A DNA stretch of 47,169 nucleotides from Pseudomonadota bacterium. GTDB lineage: Bacteria; Pseudomonadota; Alphaproteobacteria; Caulobacterales; Caulobacteraceae. Position numbers and translations under genes: made by a program. The first letter of the stretch is position 1. The number at the start of each line of letters is the position of its first letter. The DNA is taken from assembly GCA_023451375.1 (NCBI GenBank), contig JAEXZS010000031.1:1-47169 (forward strand). Direction: 5' to 3'. The notes below the pieces were generated by a model. It saw nothing but the letters and a program-made list of their open reading frames with translations. It made no database searches and was not told the origin of the DNA. Below are positions 1-7,171 of this stretch, one piece after another.

Positions 1-1
1 C

Positions 2-118
2 GCCGAGCTGAACGTCGAGCTGATCACCCCGATCGCGATGGAAGAGAAGCTGCGCTTCGCCATCCGCGAAGGCGGCCGCACCGTCGGCGCCGGCGTGGTG
101 TCGAAGATCATCGCCTAA
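2..118 (+). CDS. tuf: Elongation factor Tu, C-terminal end (partial)
   Basis: The window opens inside this gene; 38 codons and a TAA stop are present. The visible tail ends in the EF-Tu domain III signature RFAIREGGRTVGAGVV followed by SKIIA. EF-Tu carries aminoacyl-tRNA to the ribosome as a GTP complex, and domain III contacts tRNA and EF-Ts. A strong terminator follows 43 bases after the stop, so tuf ends its transcription unit here. The tRNA-Trp/secE/nusG/rplK genes downstream are the usual neighbours of one tuf copy in many bacteria. The start and GTPase domain lie outside the window. Confidence 0.96.
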   Translation, partial: AELNVELITPIAMEEKLRFAIREGGRTVGAGVVSKIIA

Positions 119-160
119 GCGACACGATCCCGGCCGCCAGGCCGAACCCCAGCCTGCCGA

Positions 161-191
161 ACGGCCCCCGGAAGCACCCGGGGGCCGTTTT
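161..191 (+). terminator. Intrinsic terminator of tuf
   Basis: An 11-bp perfect stem (161-171 with 178-188) closes a 6-base loop and is followed by a TTTT tract, 43 bases after the tuf stop. This is a textbook Rho-independent terminator. Confidence 0.9.
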
Positions 192-245
192 GGTTTGGGG
201 TTCGCTTCCCGCGTGTGCGGGCTTGCGCGGAACTCCACGGCGCCG

Positions 246-281
246 CTTAACGTTCGTCAGCGACGTTAAGGATTGAGTAAC
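246..281 (+). promoter_or_regulatory. Inverted repeat with CtrA-like site ahead of small lipoprotein gene
   Basis: CTTAACGT at 246-253 and ACGTTAAG at 263-270 form a perfect 8-bp inverted repeat with a 9-base spacer. The right arm also begins TTAA-N7-GTAAC (266-281), one mismatch from the Caulobacter CtrA consensus TTAA-N7-TTAAC. The element ends just before the ATG at 283. It could be an operator or a hairpin in a short leader. The CtrA reading is an inference from the motif alone. Confidence 0.3.
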
Positions 282-282
282 C

Positions 283-417
283 ATGCTGCGCGCGGTCCGC
301 ATCGGCCTGTTCATCGGCACCCTGATCGGCACGTCCGCCTGCGCCGTGCGATATGACGCGGACGGCCGGCCCGTGTCGGGCCCCTATGGGTCGGTCGAGG
401 CCGGTCGGACAGGCTGA
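283..417 (+). CDS. Putative 44-residue lipoprotein
   Basis: A short reading frame of 44 codons with a TGA stop. The N-terminus has a basic start (MLRAVR), a hydrophobic stretch (IGLFIGTLIGT) and then SAC, which resembles a lipobox with Cys20. The -3 residue is Thr, not the preferred Leu. The remaining residues (AVRYDADGRPVSGPYGSVE) are polar. This suggests a tiny periplasm-facing or surface lipoprotein, a common class in Caulobacteraceae. The ribosome-binding site is weak (AAGGAT 14 bases upstream). No family is recognised. It sits alone between the tuf terminator and the CNNM gene, behind an inverted repeat. Confidence 0.5.
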   Translation: MLRAVRIGLFIGTLIGTSACAVRYDADGRPVSGPYGSVEAGRTG

Positions 418-512
418 GATCAAGGAAATCGTGGCGCAAAGGGCGATTGTCCCCTAGTGTCCTGCGCGCGGACGCCGTTTGTCGCGCCGCGTCGGTCCCG
501 CAAACCCCTTAG

Positions 513-1853
513 ATGTTACTCATCGCTATCGTCGTCGTTCTGCTCCTGGTGGTGCTCAACGGCCTTTTCGCCATGACGGAACTGGCGGTCGTCTCATCCC
601 GGAAATCCAAGCTGCAGAGCCGGGCGGAGAAGGGGGATCGCGGCGCGCGCAAGGCGCTGAAGCTTTCGGAAGAACCGACGCAGTTCCTGTCCGCCGTCCA
701 GGTCGGCATCACCCTGATCGGCATCCTGGCCGGCGCCTATGGCCAGGCGACCATCGCCGGCGAGCTGGATCGCATCCTCGAGACCAGCTTCCCGGCGCTG
801 GCGGCCTATACCGAGATCTTCTCGACCGCCCTGGTCGTCATCTGCATCACCTATGTGTCGCTGATCGTCGGCGAACTGGTGCCCAAGCGGCTGGCGCTGA
901 TCTTTCCGGAGACGATCGCCGCCAAGATGGCCCAGCCGATCTCGTCGCTGGCGCTGATGATGAAGCCGTTCGTCCTGCTGCTGACCGCCTCGACCTCGGG
1001 CATACTCAAGCTGCTGGGCGTCAAGGACCGGGACGGCTCCGACGTGACGCAGGAGGAGGTGGCGACCATTCTGGCGGAAGGCACCTCGGCCGGACTGATC
1101 GAGCCGGAGGAGCAGGAGATGATCGAGGAGATCCTGCGCCTCGGCGACCGTCCGGTGCGCGTGGCCATGACGCCGCGCCATGAGGTGTTCTGGATCGCCC
1201 TGGACGACAGCGAGGAACAACTGCGCGAGGAGATCCGCGCCTGCCCCTATTCGCGCATCGTCGTCGCGCGCGAGAACGACGTCGATAACCCGCTGGGCGT
1301 CGTGCACAAGAAGGATCTGCTGGACAGCCTTCTGACCAACGGCGAGTTCAACGTCGAGACCGTGGTCGCCGAGCCGGCCTTCATTCCCCAGTCGACTTCG
1401 GTGCTGAAGGCGCTGGAGATACTGAAGGGGTCGAAGGTGCACATGGCCTTCATCGTCGATGAATACGGCGCCTTCGAAGGCGTGGTGACCGCCACCGACA
1501 TCCTCGAGATGATCGCCGGCGACTTCAACGAGAGCCACGACGAGGACGGCTCCTACATCCACCAGCGCGCCGACGGCAGCTGGCTGGTCGACGGCCAGAC
1601 GGACCTGGACGAGCTGGCCGACGCCCTGGGCGAGGATTTCGGGGAGCACGAAGGCTTCCACACCGTCGCCGGCCTGGTGCTGCACCAACTGTCCCGCGTG
1701 CCCGACGAGGGGGAGGTGCTGCAGGTGGGCCGATTCGAAGTCGAGGTCGTCGACATGGACGACCGCCGCATCGACAAGCTGATCTTCCGCGAACTGGTCC
1801 GCGCCGAGGACGAGAAGCACGCCGTCGCGGCCCACCTGGACGAGGAAGGCTGA
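513..1853 (+). CDS. CNNM/CBS-domain membrane protein (TlyC/CorC-like, UPF0053)
   Basis: A 446-residue protein with the standard order of the family formerly called hemolysin-like. The N-terminal DUF21/CNNM membrane domain spans about residues 1-195, with hydrophobic segments near 1-22, 62-80, 95-125 and 140-165. A cytoplasmic CBS pair follows at about 210-330 (GVVHKKDLLD, then FEGVVTATDIL), and a C-terminal CorC_HlyC domain at about 350-435. Relatives act in Mg2+/Co2+ efflux or resistance, but substrate cannot be read from sequence. A true haemolysin role is unlikely. The ATG lies shortly after the high-GC leader, and the first helix starts immediately, as is usual. The gene appears monocistronic. 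Confidence 0.9.
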   Translation: MLLIAIVVVLLLVVLNGLFAMTELAVVSSRKSKLQSRAEKGDRGARKALKLSEEPTQFLSAVQVGITLIGILAGAYGQATIAGELDRILETSFPALAAYTEIFSTALVVICITYVSLIVGELVPKRLALIFPETIAAKMAQPISSLALMMKPFVLLLTASTSGILKLLGVKDRDGSDVTQEEVATILAEGTSAGLIEPEEQEMIEEILRLGDRPVRVAMTPRHEVFWIALDDSEEQLREEIRACPYSRIVVARENDVDNPLGVVHKKDLLDSLLTNGEFNVETVVAEPAFIPQSTSVLKALEILKGSKVHMAFIVDEYGAFEGVVTATDILEMIAGDFNESHDEDGSYIHQRADGSWLVDGQTDLDELADALGEDFGEHEGFHTVAGLVLHQLSRVPDEGEVLQVGRFEVEVVDMDDRRIDKLIFRELVRAEDEKHAVAAHLDEEG

Positions 1854-1946
1854 CCGTTTGAGGCGGGGTTTCCGACGCTGAGGGCCGCGCTGAAGGCCTT
1901 GGCGCGGCAATCCATCATCTCTTCGCCCGTCGATGACGCATCGCGC

Positions 1947-1975
1947 TTGAAATACGGGGCGGCGTGGGGCATACG
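1947..1975 (+). promoter_or_regulatory. Candidate promoter for tRNA-Trp-secE-nusG
   Basis: TTGAAA (1947-1952) and CATACG (1970-1975) are separated by exactly 17 bases and lie about 47 bases ahead of tRNA-Trp. The layout matches the candidate promoters seen before rplK and rpsF in this window. Assigned by eye only. Confidence 0.45.
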
Positions 1976-2021
1976 CGCCCCTCTGGCGAAGACGCTTGCC
2001 GATGGCGGGCGGCCTTTGTCT

Positions 2022-2097
2022 AGGAGTTTAGCTCAGCTGGTAGAGCACCGGTCTCCAAAACCGGGGGTCGTGGGTTCGAGTCCCCCAACTCCTGCCA
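2022..2097 (+). tRNA. tRNA-Trp (CCA anticodon)
   Basis: A 76-base cloverleaf. The acceptor stem AGGAGTT pairs with AACTCCT; the D arm is GCTC/GAGC. The anticodon stem CCGGT/ACCGG carries the loop CTCCAAA, so the anticodon is CCA. The T loop is TTCGAGT, the discriminator is G, and the 3' CCA is encoded. The T stem (GTGGG with CCCCC) has one U-C mismatch at position 50-64. tRNA-Trp directly ahead of secE-nusG is a conserved bacterial arrangement and supports co-transcription. Confidence 0.97.
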
Positions 2098-2167
2098 TTT
2101 CCCCCTGTCGCTTCCGGATGGGACTTCCCATCTGGGGCGGCAGGATCAATTGTTTGAAGAGCATCTG

Positions 2168-2464
2168 ATGGCCAAGGCCAAGAACCCCGGCAAGCGCCCG
2201 CAGATGGGCTCGAAGCCGCAGACCGCCACGGCGGGCCAGACCATCGCCGTCGAGGCGACCGAGCCGAAGAAGAGGACGAGCCCGGCTCAATTCTTCAGCC
2301 AGGTTCGCGCGGAGGGTCGCAAGATCGTGTGGCCCAGCCGCAAGGAGACCTGGATCACCTCGGTGATGGTCTTCATCATGGTGCTGATCGCCGCGCTGTT
2401 CTTCTGGGTGGTGGACACGGGCCTGGGCTTCGCCTTCCGCTACATCATCGCTCTCGGTTCCTGA
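2168..2464 (+). CDS. secE: Preprotein translocase subunit SecE
   Basis: 98 residues. A basic, disordered N-terminus (about 1-35) is followed by the conserved amphipathic segment with AEGRKIVWPSRKET (about 45-60). One transmembrane helix then spans about 65-90 (VMVFIMVLIAALFFWVV). This is the single-helix form of SecE that clamps SecY in the Sec translocon. The start at 2168 (MAKAKNPGK) is preferred over an in-frame ATG at 2150, which would add MFEEHL close to the tRNA. It lies between tRNA-Trp and nusG, 13 bases before nusG, so the three are likely one transcript. Confidence 0.95.
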   Translation: MAKAKNPGKRPQMGSKPQTATAGQTIAVEATEPKKRTSPAQFFSQVRAEGRKIVWPSRKETWITSVMVFIMVLIAALFFWVVDTGLGFAFRYIIALGS

Positions 2465-2477
2465 GGAAGACGAATCC

Positions 2478-3050
2478 ATGACCGACGCAGCCCCCAAGCC
2501 GGCGAACCCGCGCCACAAGTGGTATATCGTCAACGCCTATTCGAACTTCGAGAAGAAGGTCGCCGAGCAACTGCGCGAGCAGGCCCGGCAGCAGGGCCTG
2601 GAAGACGCCTTCTCGGAGATCCTGGTGCCGACCGAGGACGTGGTCGAGATCCGTCGCGGCCGCAAGGTGAACTCCGAGCGCAAATTTTTCCCCGGCTACG
2701 TCCTGGTGAAGATGGAGATGACGGACCAAGCCTATCACCTGGTCAAGAACACGCCGAAGGTCACCGGCTTCCTGGGCGCCGCCGGCGGCACCAAGCCGCT
2801 GCCGGTCTCGGAGCGCGAGGTCCAGAACATCATCGGCGTGGTGGAGGAGGGCGTCGAGCGTCCGAAGCCCACCATCCGCTTCGACATCGGCGAGAAGGTC
2901 AAGGTCACCGACGGCCCGTTCGCCAGCTTCGACGGCAGCGTCGAGAGCGTGGACGAGGAGAACGCCCGCCTGCGCGTGGCCGTGTCGATCTTCGGTCGCG
3001 CCACCCCCGTCGACCTGGAATACGGGCAGGTGGAGAAGGTGTCGGGCTGA
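2478..3050 (+). CDS. nusG: Transcription termination/antitermination factor NusG
   Basis: 190 residues, normal length. The N-terminal NGN domain starts after a short polar leader (KWYIVNAYSNFEKKVAEQL, then FFPGYVLVKMEM). The C-terminal KOW domain contains FDIGEKVKVTDGPFASFDGSV. NusG binds RNA polymerase, suppresses pausing and couples it to the ribosome or Rho. The gene follows secE closely, with GAGGAAG as the ribosome-binding site. A strong terminator follows its stop. Confidence 0.97.
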   Translation: MTDAAPKPANPRHKWYIVNAYSNFEKKVAEQLREQARQQGLEDAFSEILVPTEDVVEIRRGRKVNSERKFFPGYVLVKMEMTDQAYHLVKNTPKVTGFLGAAGGTKPLPVSEREVQNIIGVVEEGVERPKPTIRFDIGEKVKVTDGPFASFDGSVESVDEENARLRVAVSIFGRATPVDLEYGQVEKVSG

Positions 3051-3073
3051 GGCTCACGCAGTCGCAGATTTGA

Positions 3074-3099
3074 AGCCGCGTCCGAAAGGGCGCGGCTTT
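3074..3099 (+). terminator. Terminator after nusG
   Basis: A 10-bp stem (3074-3083 with 3088-3097, one G-U pair) caps a GAAA tetraloop. A short T-rich tail follows, 23 bases after the nusG stop. It separates secE-nusG from rplKA. Confidence 0.8.
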
Positions 3100-3127
3100 G
3101 TCGTTTCGGCTCGCTCTCTTTAGCTCC

Positions 3128-3236
3128 CGTCATCTTCGAACTCGGCCCCGACGTAAGGCGCCGGTCGAGCCGTGGGTCGCCTTCAAGCGACATGCGACGG
3201 ATCATCCGATCCTCGGGTCGGGGCCGAGGATGACGA
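3128..3236. repeat. Extragenic palindromic element (alphaproteobacterial type)
   Basis: ATCCTCGG (3209-3216) and CCGAGGAT (3224-3231) form a perfect 8-bp palindrome. The outer strand CGTCATC...CTCGGCCCCGAC (3128-3152) is an imperfect reverse complement of 3217-3235. The wording resembles CGTCATCCTCGG-type extragenic palindromes common in alphaproteobacterial genomes. It occupies most of the 353-base nusG-rplK gap. Copy number in this genome is unknown. Confidence 0.5.
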
Positions 3237-3260
3237 ATGTCAGCCAAGAGGGCGCGCCGT

Positions 3261-3289
3261 TTGCCTTTCCAACCGCCCTCTGTTACACG
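3261..3289 (+). promoter_or_regulatory. Candidate promoter of rplKA
   Basis: TTGCCT (3261-3266), a 17-base spacer and TACACG (3284-3289) lie 114 bases ahead of rplK. A long leader of this kind could hold a translational control site, but no clear L1 target structure was recognised. Confidence 0.4.
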
Positions 3290-3403
3290 CGCGCCTTCGC
3301 TCGGCGGGCCCCGGTCCGCGGTGCGTCAAATCCGTGGGAGGCAGCCATGCCGGACCACGGCTCACCGGCCTGATCCCGATCAGGTCATCCATAGGAGAGA
3401 CCA

Positions 3404-3835
3404 ATGGCCAAGAAGATTCTCGGCTATATCAAGCTGCAAGTGCCGGCCGGTTCGGCCACGCCTTCGCCGCCGATCGGCCCGGCCCTGGGTCAGCGCGGCG
3501 TCAACATCATGGGCTTCTGCAAGGAGTTCAACGCGCGGACCGAGAAGGAAGCCAAGGGAACCCCGCTTCCGACCGTCATCACCGTCTATCAGGACAAGTC
3601 GTTCACCTTCGTGACCAAGACGCCGCCGGCGACCTGGTACCTGAAGCAGGCCACCGGCCTGAAGTCCGGCTCGAAGCTGGTCGGGCGTGAAGTCGCCGGC
3701 AAGATCACGCAGACGCAACTGCGCGAGATCGCCGAAAAGAAGATGAAGGATCTGAACGCCCACGACCTCGACGCGGCGGCCAAGATCATCGAAGGCTCCG
3801 CCCGCGCGATGGGCCTCGAAGTGGTGGAGGGCTAA
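3404..3835 (+). CDS. rplK: 50S ribosomal protein L11
   Basis: 143 residues, normal length. The N-terminus MAKKILGYIKLQVPAG is typical, as is the proline-rich switch segment (SATPSPPIGPALGQRGVNIM, about 21-40). The C-terminal RNA-binding domain follows. L11 binds the GTPase centre of 23S rRNA with L10-L12. A strong ribosome-binding site (AGGAGAG) lies 6-12 bases ahead of the ATG. It is followed 4 bases later by rplA, so the two are co-translated. Confidence 0.98.
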   Translation: MAKKILGYIKLQVPAGSATPSPPIGPALGQRGVNIMGFCKEFNARTEKEAKGTPLPTVITVYQDKSFTFVTKTPPATWYLKQATGLKSGSKLVGREVAGKITQTQLREIAEKKMKDLNAHDLDAAAKIIEGSARAMGLEVVEG

Positions 3836-3839
3836 GCAC

Positions 3840-4529
3840 ATGGCCAAGCAAACCAAGGCCCAAAAGGCCCGCACCGGCGTCACCCAGGACCTGGTTCCGT
3901 TCGCCGACGCCATCAAGCTGGTCAAGGACAACGCCAAGGCCAAGTTCGACGAGTCCATCGAGATCGCCGTCAACCTGGGCGTCGACCCGCGTCACGCCGA
4001 CCAGCAGGTCCGCGGCGTGGTGAACCTGCCCTCGGGCACCGGCCGTGACGTCCGCGTCGCCGTCTTCGCCAAGGACGCCAAGGCTGATGAAGCCAAGGCG
4101 GCCGGCGCGGAGCATGTCGGCGCCGAAGATCTGTACGAGAAGATCGCCGGCGGCTTCATGGACTTCGACCGCGTAATCGCTTCGCCGGACATGATGGCCC
4201 TGGTCGGCCGTCTGGGTAAGGTGCTGGGCCCGCGCGGCCTGATGCCGAACCCGAAGGTCGGCACCGTGACCCCGAACGTCGCCCAGGCCGTCAAGGACGC
4301 CAAGGGCGGCGCCGTCGAGTTCCGCGTCGAGAAGGCGGGCATTGTCCACGCCGGCATCGGCAAGGCCTCGTTCGCGCAGGACGCGCTGGAAGCCAACGTC
4401 AAGGCGATCGTCGACGCCCTGGTCCGCGCCAAGCCGTCGGGCGCCAAGGGCACCTACGTCAAGCGCATCAGCCTGTCCTCGACGATGGGCCCGGGCGTCA
4501 AGGTCGACCCGGCCTCGCTGGGCGCCTGA
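3840..4529 (+). CDS. rplA: 50S ribosomal protein L1
   Basis: 229 residues. The domain I/II pattern includes DESIEIAVNLGVDPRHADQQ near residue 40 and the signature GLMPNPKVGTVT near 130-140. A canonical C-terminus follows. L1 forms the ribosomal stalk at the E site and usually represses its own operon. The gene starts 4 bases after rplK. A very strong terminator follows, so L10 and L12 are on a different transcript. Confidence 0.98.
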   Translation: MAKQTKAQKARTGVTQDLVPFADAIKLVKDNAKAKFDESIEIAVNLGVDPRHADQQVRGVVNLPSGTGRDVRVAVFAKDAKADEAKAAGAEHVGAEDLYEKIAGGFMDFDRVIASPDMMALVGRLGKVLGPRGLMPNPKVGTVTPNVAQAVKDAKGGAVEFRVEKAGIVHAGIGKASFAQDALEANVKAIVDALVRAKPSGAKGTYVKRISLSSTMGPGVKVDPASLGA

Positions 4530-4554
4530 TCGCGCCTTTCGGACTGAACGGATG

Positions 4555-4592
4555 ACGGCCCCGGAGAGCGATCTCCGGGGCCGTTTTCTTTT
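4555..4592 (+). terminator. Terminator of rplKA
   Basis: A 13-bp perfect stem (4555-4567 with 4572-4584), a GCGA loop and a TTTTCTTTT tail, 25 bases after the rplA stop. One of the strongest terminators in the window. Confidence 0.93.
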
Positions 4593-4677
4593 GCGGACGA
4601 AGAAAACCAGAGCTTGACCGCAACCTTCGAAACCTTCAGGGCGCTGATCAATTTCCAACCGCCGATCGAGGTGTGTC

Positions 4678-5322
4678 GTGCTCAGCTGGTTCCAGGCCCT
4701 GCTGCCCAAGGAAGACAACTTCTTCCACCTGTTCGACGCCCATGCGGCGACGCTGACGCGCGGCGCCGAGGCGATGCGTCGGATGCTGGACGGCGGCGAG
4801 GACACCGAACGCTGGCGCCAGGCCGTCATCGACCATGAGAACGAGGCCGACGAGGTGGCGCGCGAGGTGCTGTTCGCGGTGCGTCGCAGCTTCATCACGC
4901 CTTTCGACCGGTCGGACATCCGAGGCCTGACCAACTCGCTGGATGACGCCATCGACCAGATGCAGAAGGCCGCCAAGGCCGTGGGCCTGTACGAGCAGCG
5001 GGTCTTCGAACCGAAGATGCGCGAACTGGGCGACATCGCCGTGCAATGCGCCGCCCTGACGGTGGAAGCGGTGTCGCTGCTGCCGGCGATGCGCAAGAAC
5101 CATGACCGGCTGAACGGCCTGACCGAACGGATCGCGCACCTGGAGAGCGACAGCGACACGCTCTACGACCAGGGCATGAAGGCGCTCTATCTGAAGCATC
5201 GCCAGGGCGACGCGATGGGCTTCATCATCGGCGCCGAGATCTATGATCACCTGGAGAAGGTGGTGGACCGGTTCGAGGACGTGTCCAATCGCATCAACGG
5301 CGTGCTGGTCGAGCATCTGTAG
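4678..5322 (+). CDS. DUF47 (PhoU-like) Pit accessory protein
   Basis: 214 residues, mostly helical, with the DUF47 pattern: LPKEDNFFHLFDAHA near the start, HENEADEVAREV near 55-65 and RSDIRGLTNSLDDAIDQM near 80-97. These proteins are distant PhoU relatives, usually encoded beside a Pit phosphate transporter and thought to modulate it. The start is GTG at 4678, with GATCGAGG 6 bases upstream. pit follows after 3 bases, so a two-protein phosphate uptake unit is inferred. Confidence 0.92.
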   Translation: MLSWFQALLPKEDNFFHLFDAHAATLTRGAEAMRRMLDGGEDTERWRQAVIDHENEADEVAREVLFAVRRSFITPFDRSDIRGLTNSLDDAIDQMQKAAKAVGLYEQRVFEPKMRELGDIAVQCAALTVEAVSLLPAMRKNHDRLNGLTERIAHLESDSDTLYDQGMKALYLKHRQGDAMGFIIGAEIYDHLEKVVDRFEDVSNRINGVLVEHL

Positions 5323-5325
5323 GCC

Positions 5326-6327
5326 ATGGATCACGCCCTCCTGATCCTGGTCTTTCTTATCGGCGTCGCCCTGCTGTTCGACTTTCTGAACGGCCTGCAC
5401 GACGCGGCCAACTCGATCGCCACCATAGTGGCTACGCGGGTGCTGCCGCCCATCTACGCCGTCGGCTGGGCGGCCTTCTTCAACTTCATCGCCTTCCTGT
5501 TCTTCGGTCTGCACGTGGCCGACACCATCGGGCGCGGGATCATCGATCCCGAGCTGATCTCGGACCAGGTCATCTTCGGGGCGTTGATGGGCGCGATCTC
5601 CTGGAACGTCATCACCTGGCTGGCGGGAATCCCGTCGTCCAGCTCCCACGCCCTGATCGGCGGCCTGCTGGGGGCTGGGATCGCCAAGGCCGGGACCAGC
5701 GCGGTCGTGATCGCAGGGGTGACCAAGACGGTGGCGGCCATCTTCTTGTCGCCCGCCGTCGGCTTCGTCCTGGCCCTGCTGCTGGTGCTGACGGTCTCCT
5801 GGCTGTTCGTGCGCGCCAATCCGGCCTTCGCCGACCGCGTCTTCCGGGGCCTGCAGTTCATCTCCGCCTCGGCCTATTCGCTGGGGCATGGGGGCAACGA
5901 CGCGCAGAAGACCATGGGGATCATCGCCGTGCTGCTGTACTCCCGCGGCCTGCTGGGCGGGGAGTTCCACGTGCCGTTCTGGGTCGTCATCACCTGCCAG
6001 GCGGCGATCGCCCTGGGAACCCTGTTCGGCGGCTGGCGTATCGTCCACACCATGGGATCGCGCATCACGCGACTGACGCCGCAGCAGGGCTTCTGCGCCG
6101 AGACGGGCGGGGCCATCACCCTTTTCATGGCCACGGGCCTGGGCATTCCGGTCTCGACCACCCATACAATCACCGGGGCCATCGTCGGCGTCGGCGCGGC
6201 CAAGCGAGTGTCGGCGGTGCGCTGGAACGTGGCGCGCAGCATCGTGACCGCCTGGTTCATCACCATGCCGGCCGCGGCCGGGATCGCCGCAATCTTCTAC
6301 TTCGCGGGGGGGCTGTTCCTGACGTGA
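5326..6327 (+). CDS. pit: Low-affinity inorganic phosphate transporter (Pit family)
   Basis: 333 residues with about ten hydrophobic segments. Both Pit/PiT signature repeats are present: FDFLNGLHDAANSIA near residues 18-32 and SLGHGGNDAQKTMG near 185-200. This inverted duplication is diagnostic of PiT metal-phosphate/cation symporters of the inner membrane. It sits 3 bases after the DUF47 gene and overlaps the Nudix gene by 4 bases. All three appear to be one operon. Confidence 0.95.
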   Translation: MDHALLILVFLIGVALLFDFLNGLHDAANSIATIVATRVLPPIYAVGWAAFFNFIAFLFFGLHVADTIGRGIIDPELISDQVIFGALMGAISWNVITWLAGIPSSSSHALIGGLLGAGIAKAGTSAVVIAGVTKTVAAIFLSPAVGFVLALLLVLTVSWLFVRANPAFADRVFRGLQFISASAYSLGHGGNDAQKTMGIIAVLLYSRGLLGGEFHVPFWVVITCQAAIALGTLFGGWRIVHTMGSRITRLTPQQGFCAETGGAITLFMATGLGIPVSTTHTITGAIVGVGAAKRVSAVRWNVARSIVTAWFITMPAAAGIAAIFYFAGGLFLT

Positions 6328-6776
6328 CGACCAAGGGCTCAAAGCGTTCGGGACCTTCCGAGACCCGCCAGGTCGCCGCCCTGCCGTGGCGGCTGGAGGA
6401 CGGCCAGCGCCGCATCCTGATGATCACCTCGCGCGAGACCCGCCGCTGGGTCGTTCCCAAGGGCGGGCGCATGGCGGGCAAGACCGACGCCGAGGCCGCC
6501 GCCCAGGAGGCGCTGGAGGAGGCGGGGGTGAAAGGCCAGGTCGATCCCCGCTCGATCGGCGTCTTCCGCTACGCCAAGCGCCTGAAGAACGATACCGAGC
6601 GCCGGTGCGTCGTCTCGGTGTTCCCGCTGGAGGTGCTGATCCAGCTGGGCGCCTGGCCGGAGGCGCACCAGCGCGACCGCCGCTGGATGACCCCCGCCGA
6701 GGCGGCCGACGCCGTGGACGAGCCGGACCTGGCCGCCTTGATCCGCGGCTTCGCCGCCACGCCCCTGACGGACTAG
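6324..6776 (+). CDS. Nudix hydrolase (DIPP-like)
   Basis: 150 residues. A Nudix fold is shown by RRWVVPKGGRMAGKTDAEAA then QEALEEAGV near residues 45-75. The core REUXEEXGU is present as QEALEEAGV. The Glu expected earlier in the box is a Lys here, as in several family members acting on diphosphoinositol polyphosphates or dinucleoside polyphosphates. Substrate is unknown. The start is a GTG overlapping the pit stop by 4 bases, so translation is coupled. A link to phosphate or polyphosphate metabolism follows from context only. Confidence 0.85.
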   Translation: MTTKGSKRSGPSETRQVAALPWRLEDGQRRILMITSRETRRWVVPKGGRMAGKTDAEAAAQEALEEAGVKGQVDPRSIGVFRYAKRLKNDTERRCVVSVFPLEVLIQLGAWPEAHQRDRRWMTPAEAADAVDEPDLAALIRGFAATPLTD

Positions 6777-6863
6777 CCCCCGATCCGCCTCGTTGAGGAG
6801 ACGCCTCTCGGGCTGTCGAGAGAGAGCCGGATGGGGCAGGGCGCAGGCCGTGCGTCGCGCGTC

Positions 6864-6892
6864 TTGATTTCCTTCGCCCGCGCCTGTAAGAG
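6864..6892 (+). promoter_or_regulatory. Candidate promoter of rplJL
   Basis: TTGATT (6864-6869), a 17-base spacer and TAAGAG (6887-6892), about 280 bases ahead of rplJ. The position fits a long autoregulated leader. The hexamers are imperfect. Confidence 0.3.
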
Positions 6893-6980
6893 CGCCGCTT
6901 CCCGTCGGAGGTTCATGCCTTTGACGGTCCTGTCCGAGAACTTCGGGGTCTGGGGGTCGCCCAGGCCGTAACTGTCAGAG

Positions 6981-7160
6981 AGCCCTCTGGCGCCGTGGGG
7001 AGATGGGGACGCAAACTGGCAGACGATCGGCCCGCATTCCGGGACGGACGCCGTCAGTCGCTTCCTTCGGACAATACGACCGGCCTGAACGTCTTGCGGC
7101 GACGCACGGCGCTTTGGCCAATCCGTCGTCGGGAATAAGCCCGACGGCGAATGCCAAGAC
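6981..7160 (+). promoter_or_regulatory. Putative L10 leader (autoregulatory 5' UTR of rplJL)
   Basis: The 395-base gap before rplJ has no plausible gene. Around 6990-7015 the segment GTGGGGAGATGGGGACGCAA resembles the purine-rich internal loop used by L10-(L12)4 to bind its own mRNA. A hairpin, CGTCGGG (7127-7133) with CCCGACG (7140-7146), lies just ahead of the ribosome-binding site GGAG at 7162. Autoregulation of rplJL by L10 is established in other bacteria. The assignment here is an inference. Confidence 0.4.
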
Positions 7161-7171
7161 TGGAGACCGCA

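Noticed and set aside
4648..6342. 564-codon minus-strand frame opposite the DUF47 and pit genes
   Set aside because: It is antisense to two well-recognised genes and is rich in Gln, Arg and Gly, as expected of shadow frames in high-GC DNA.
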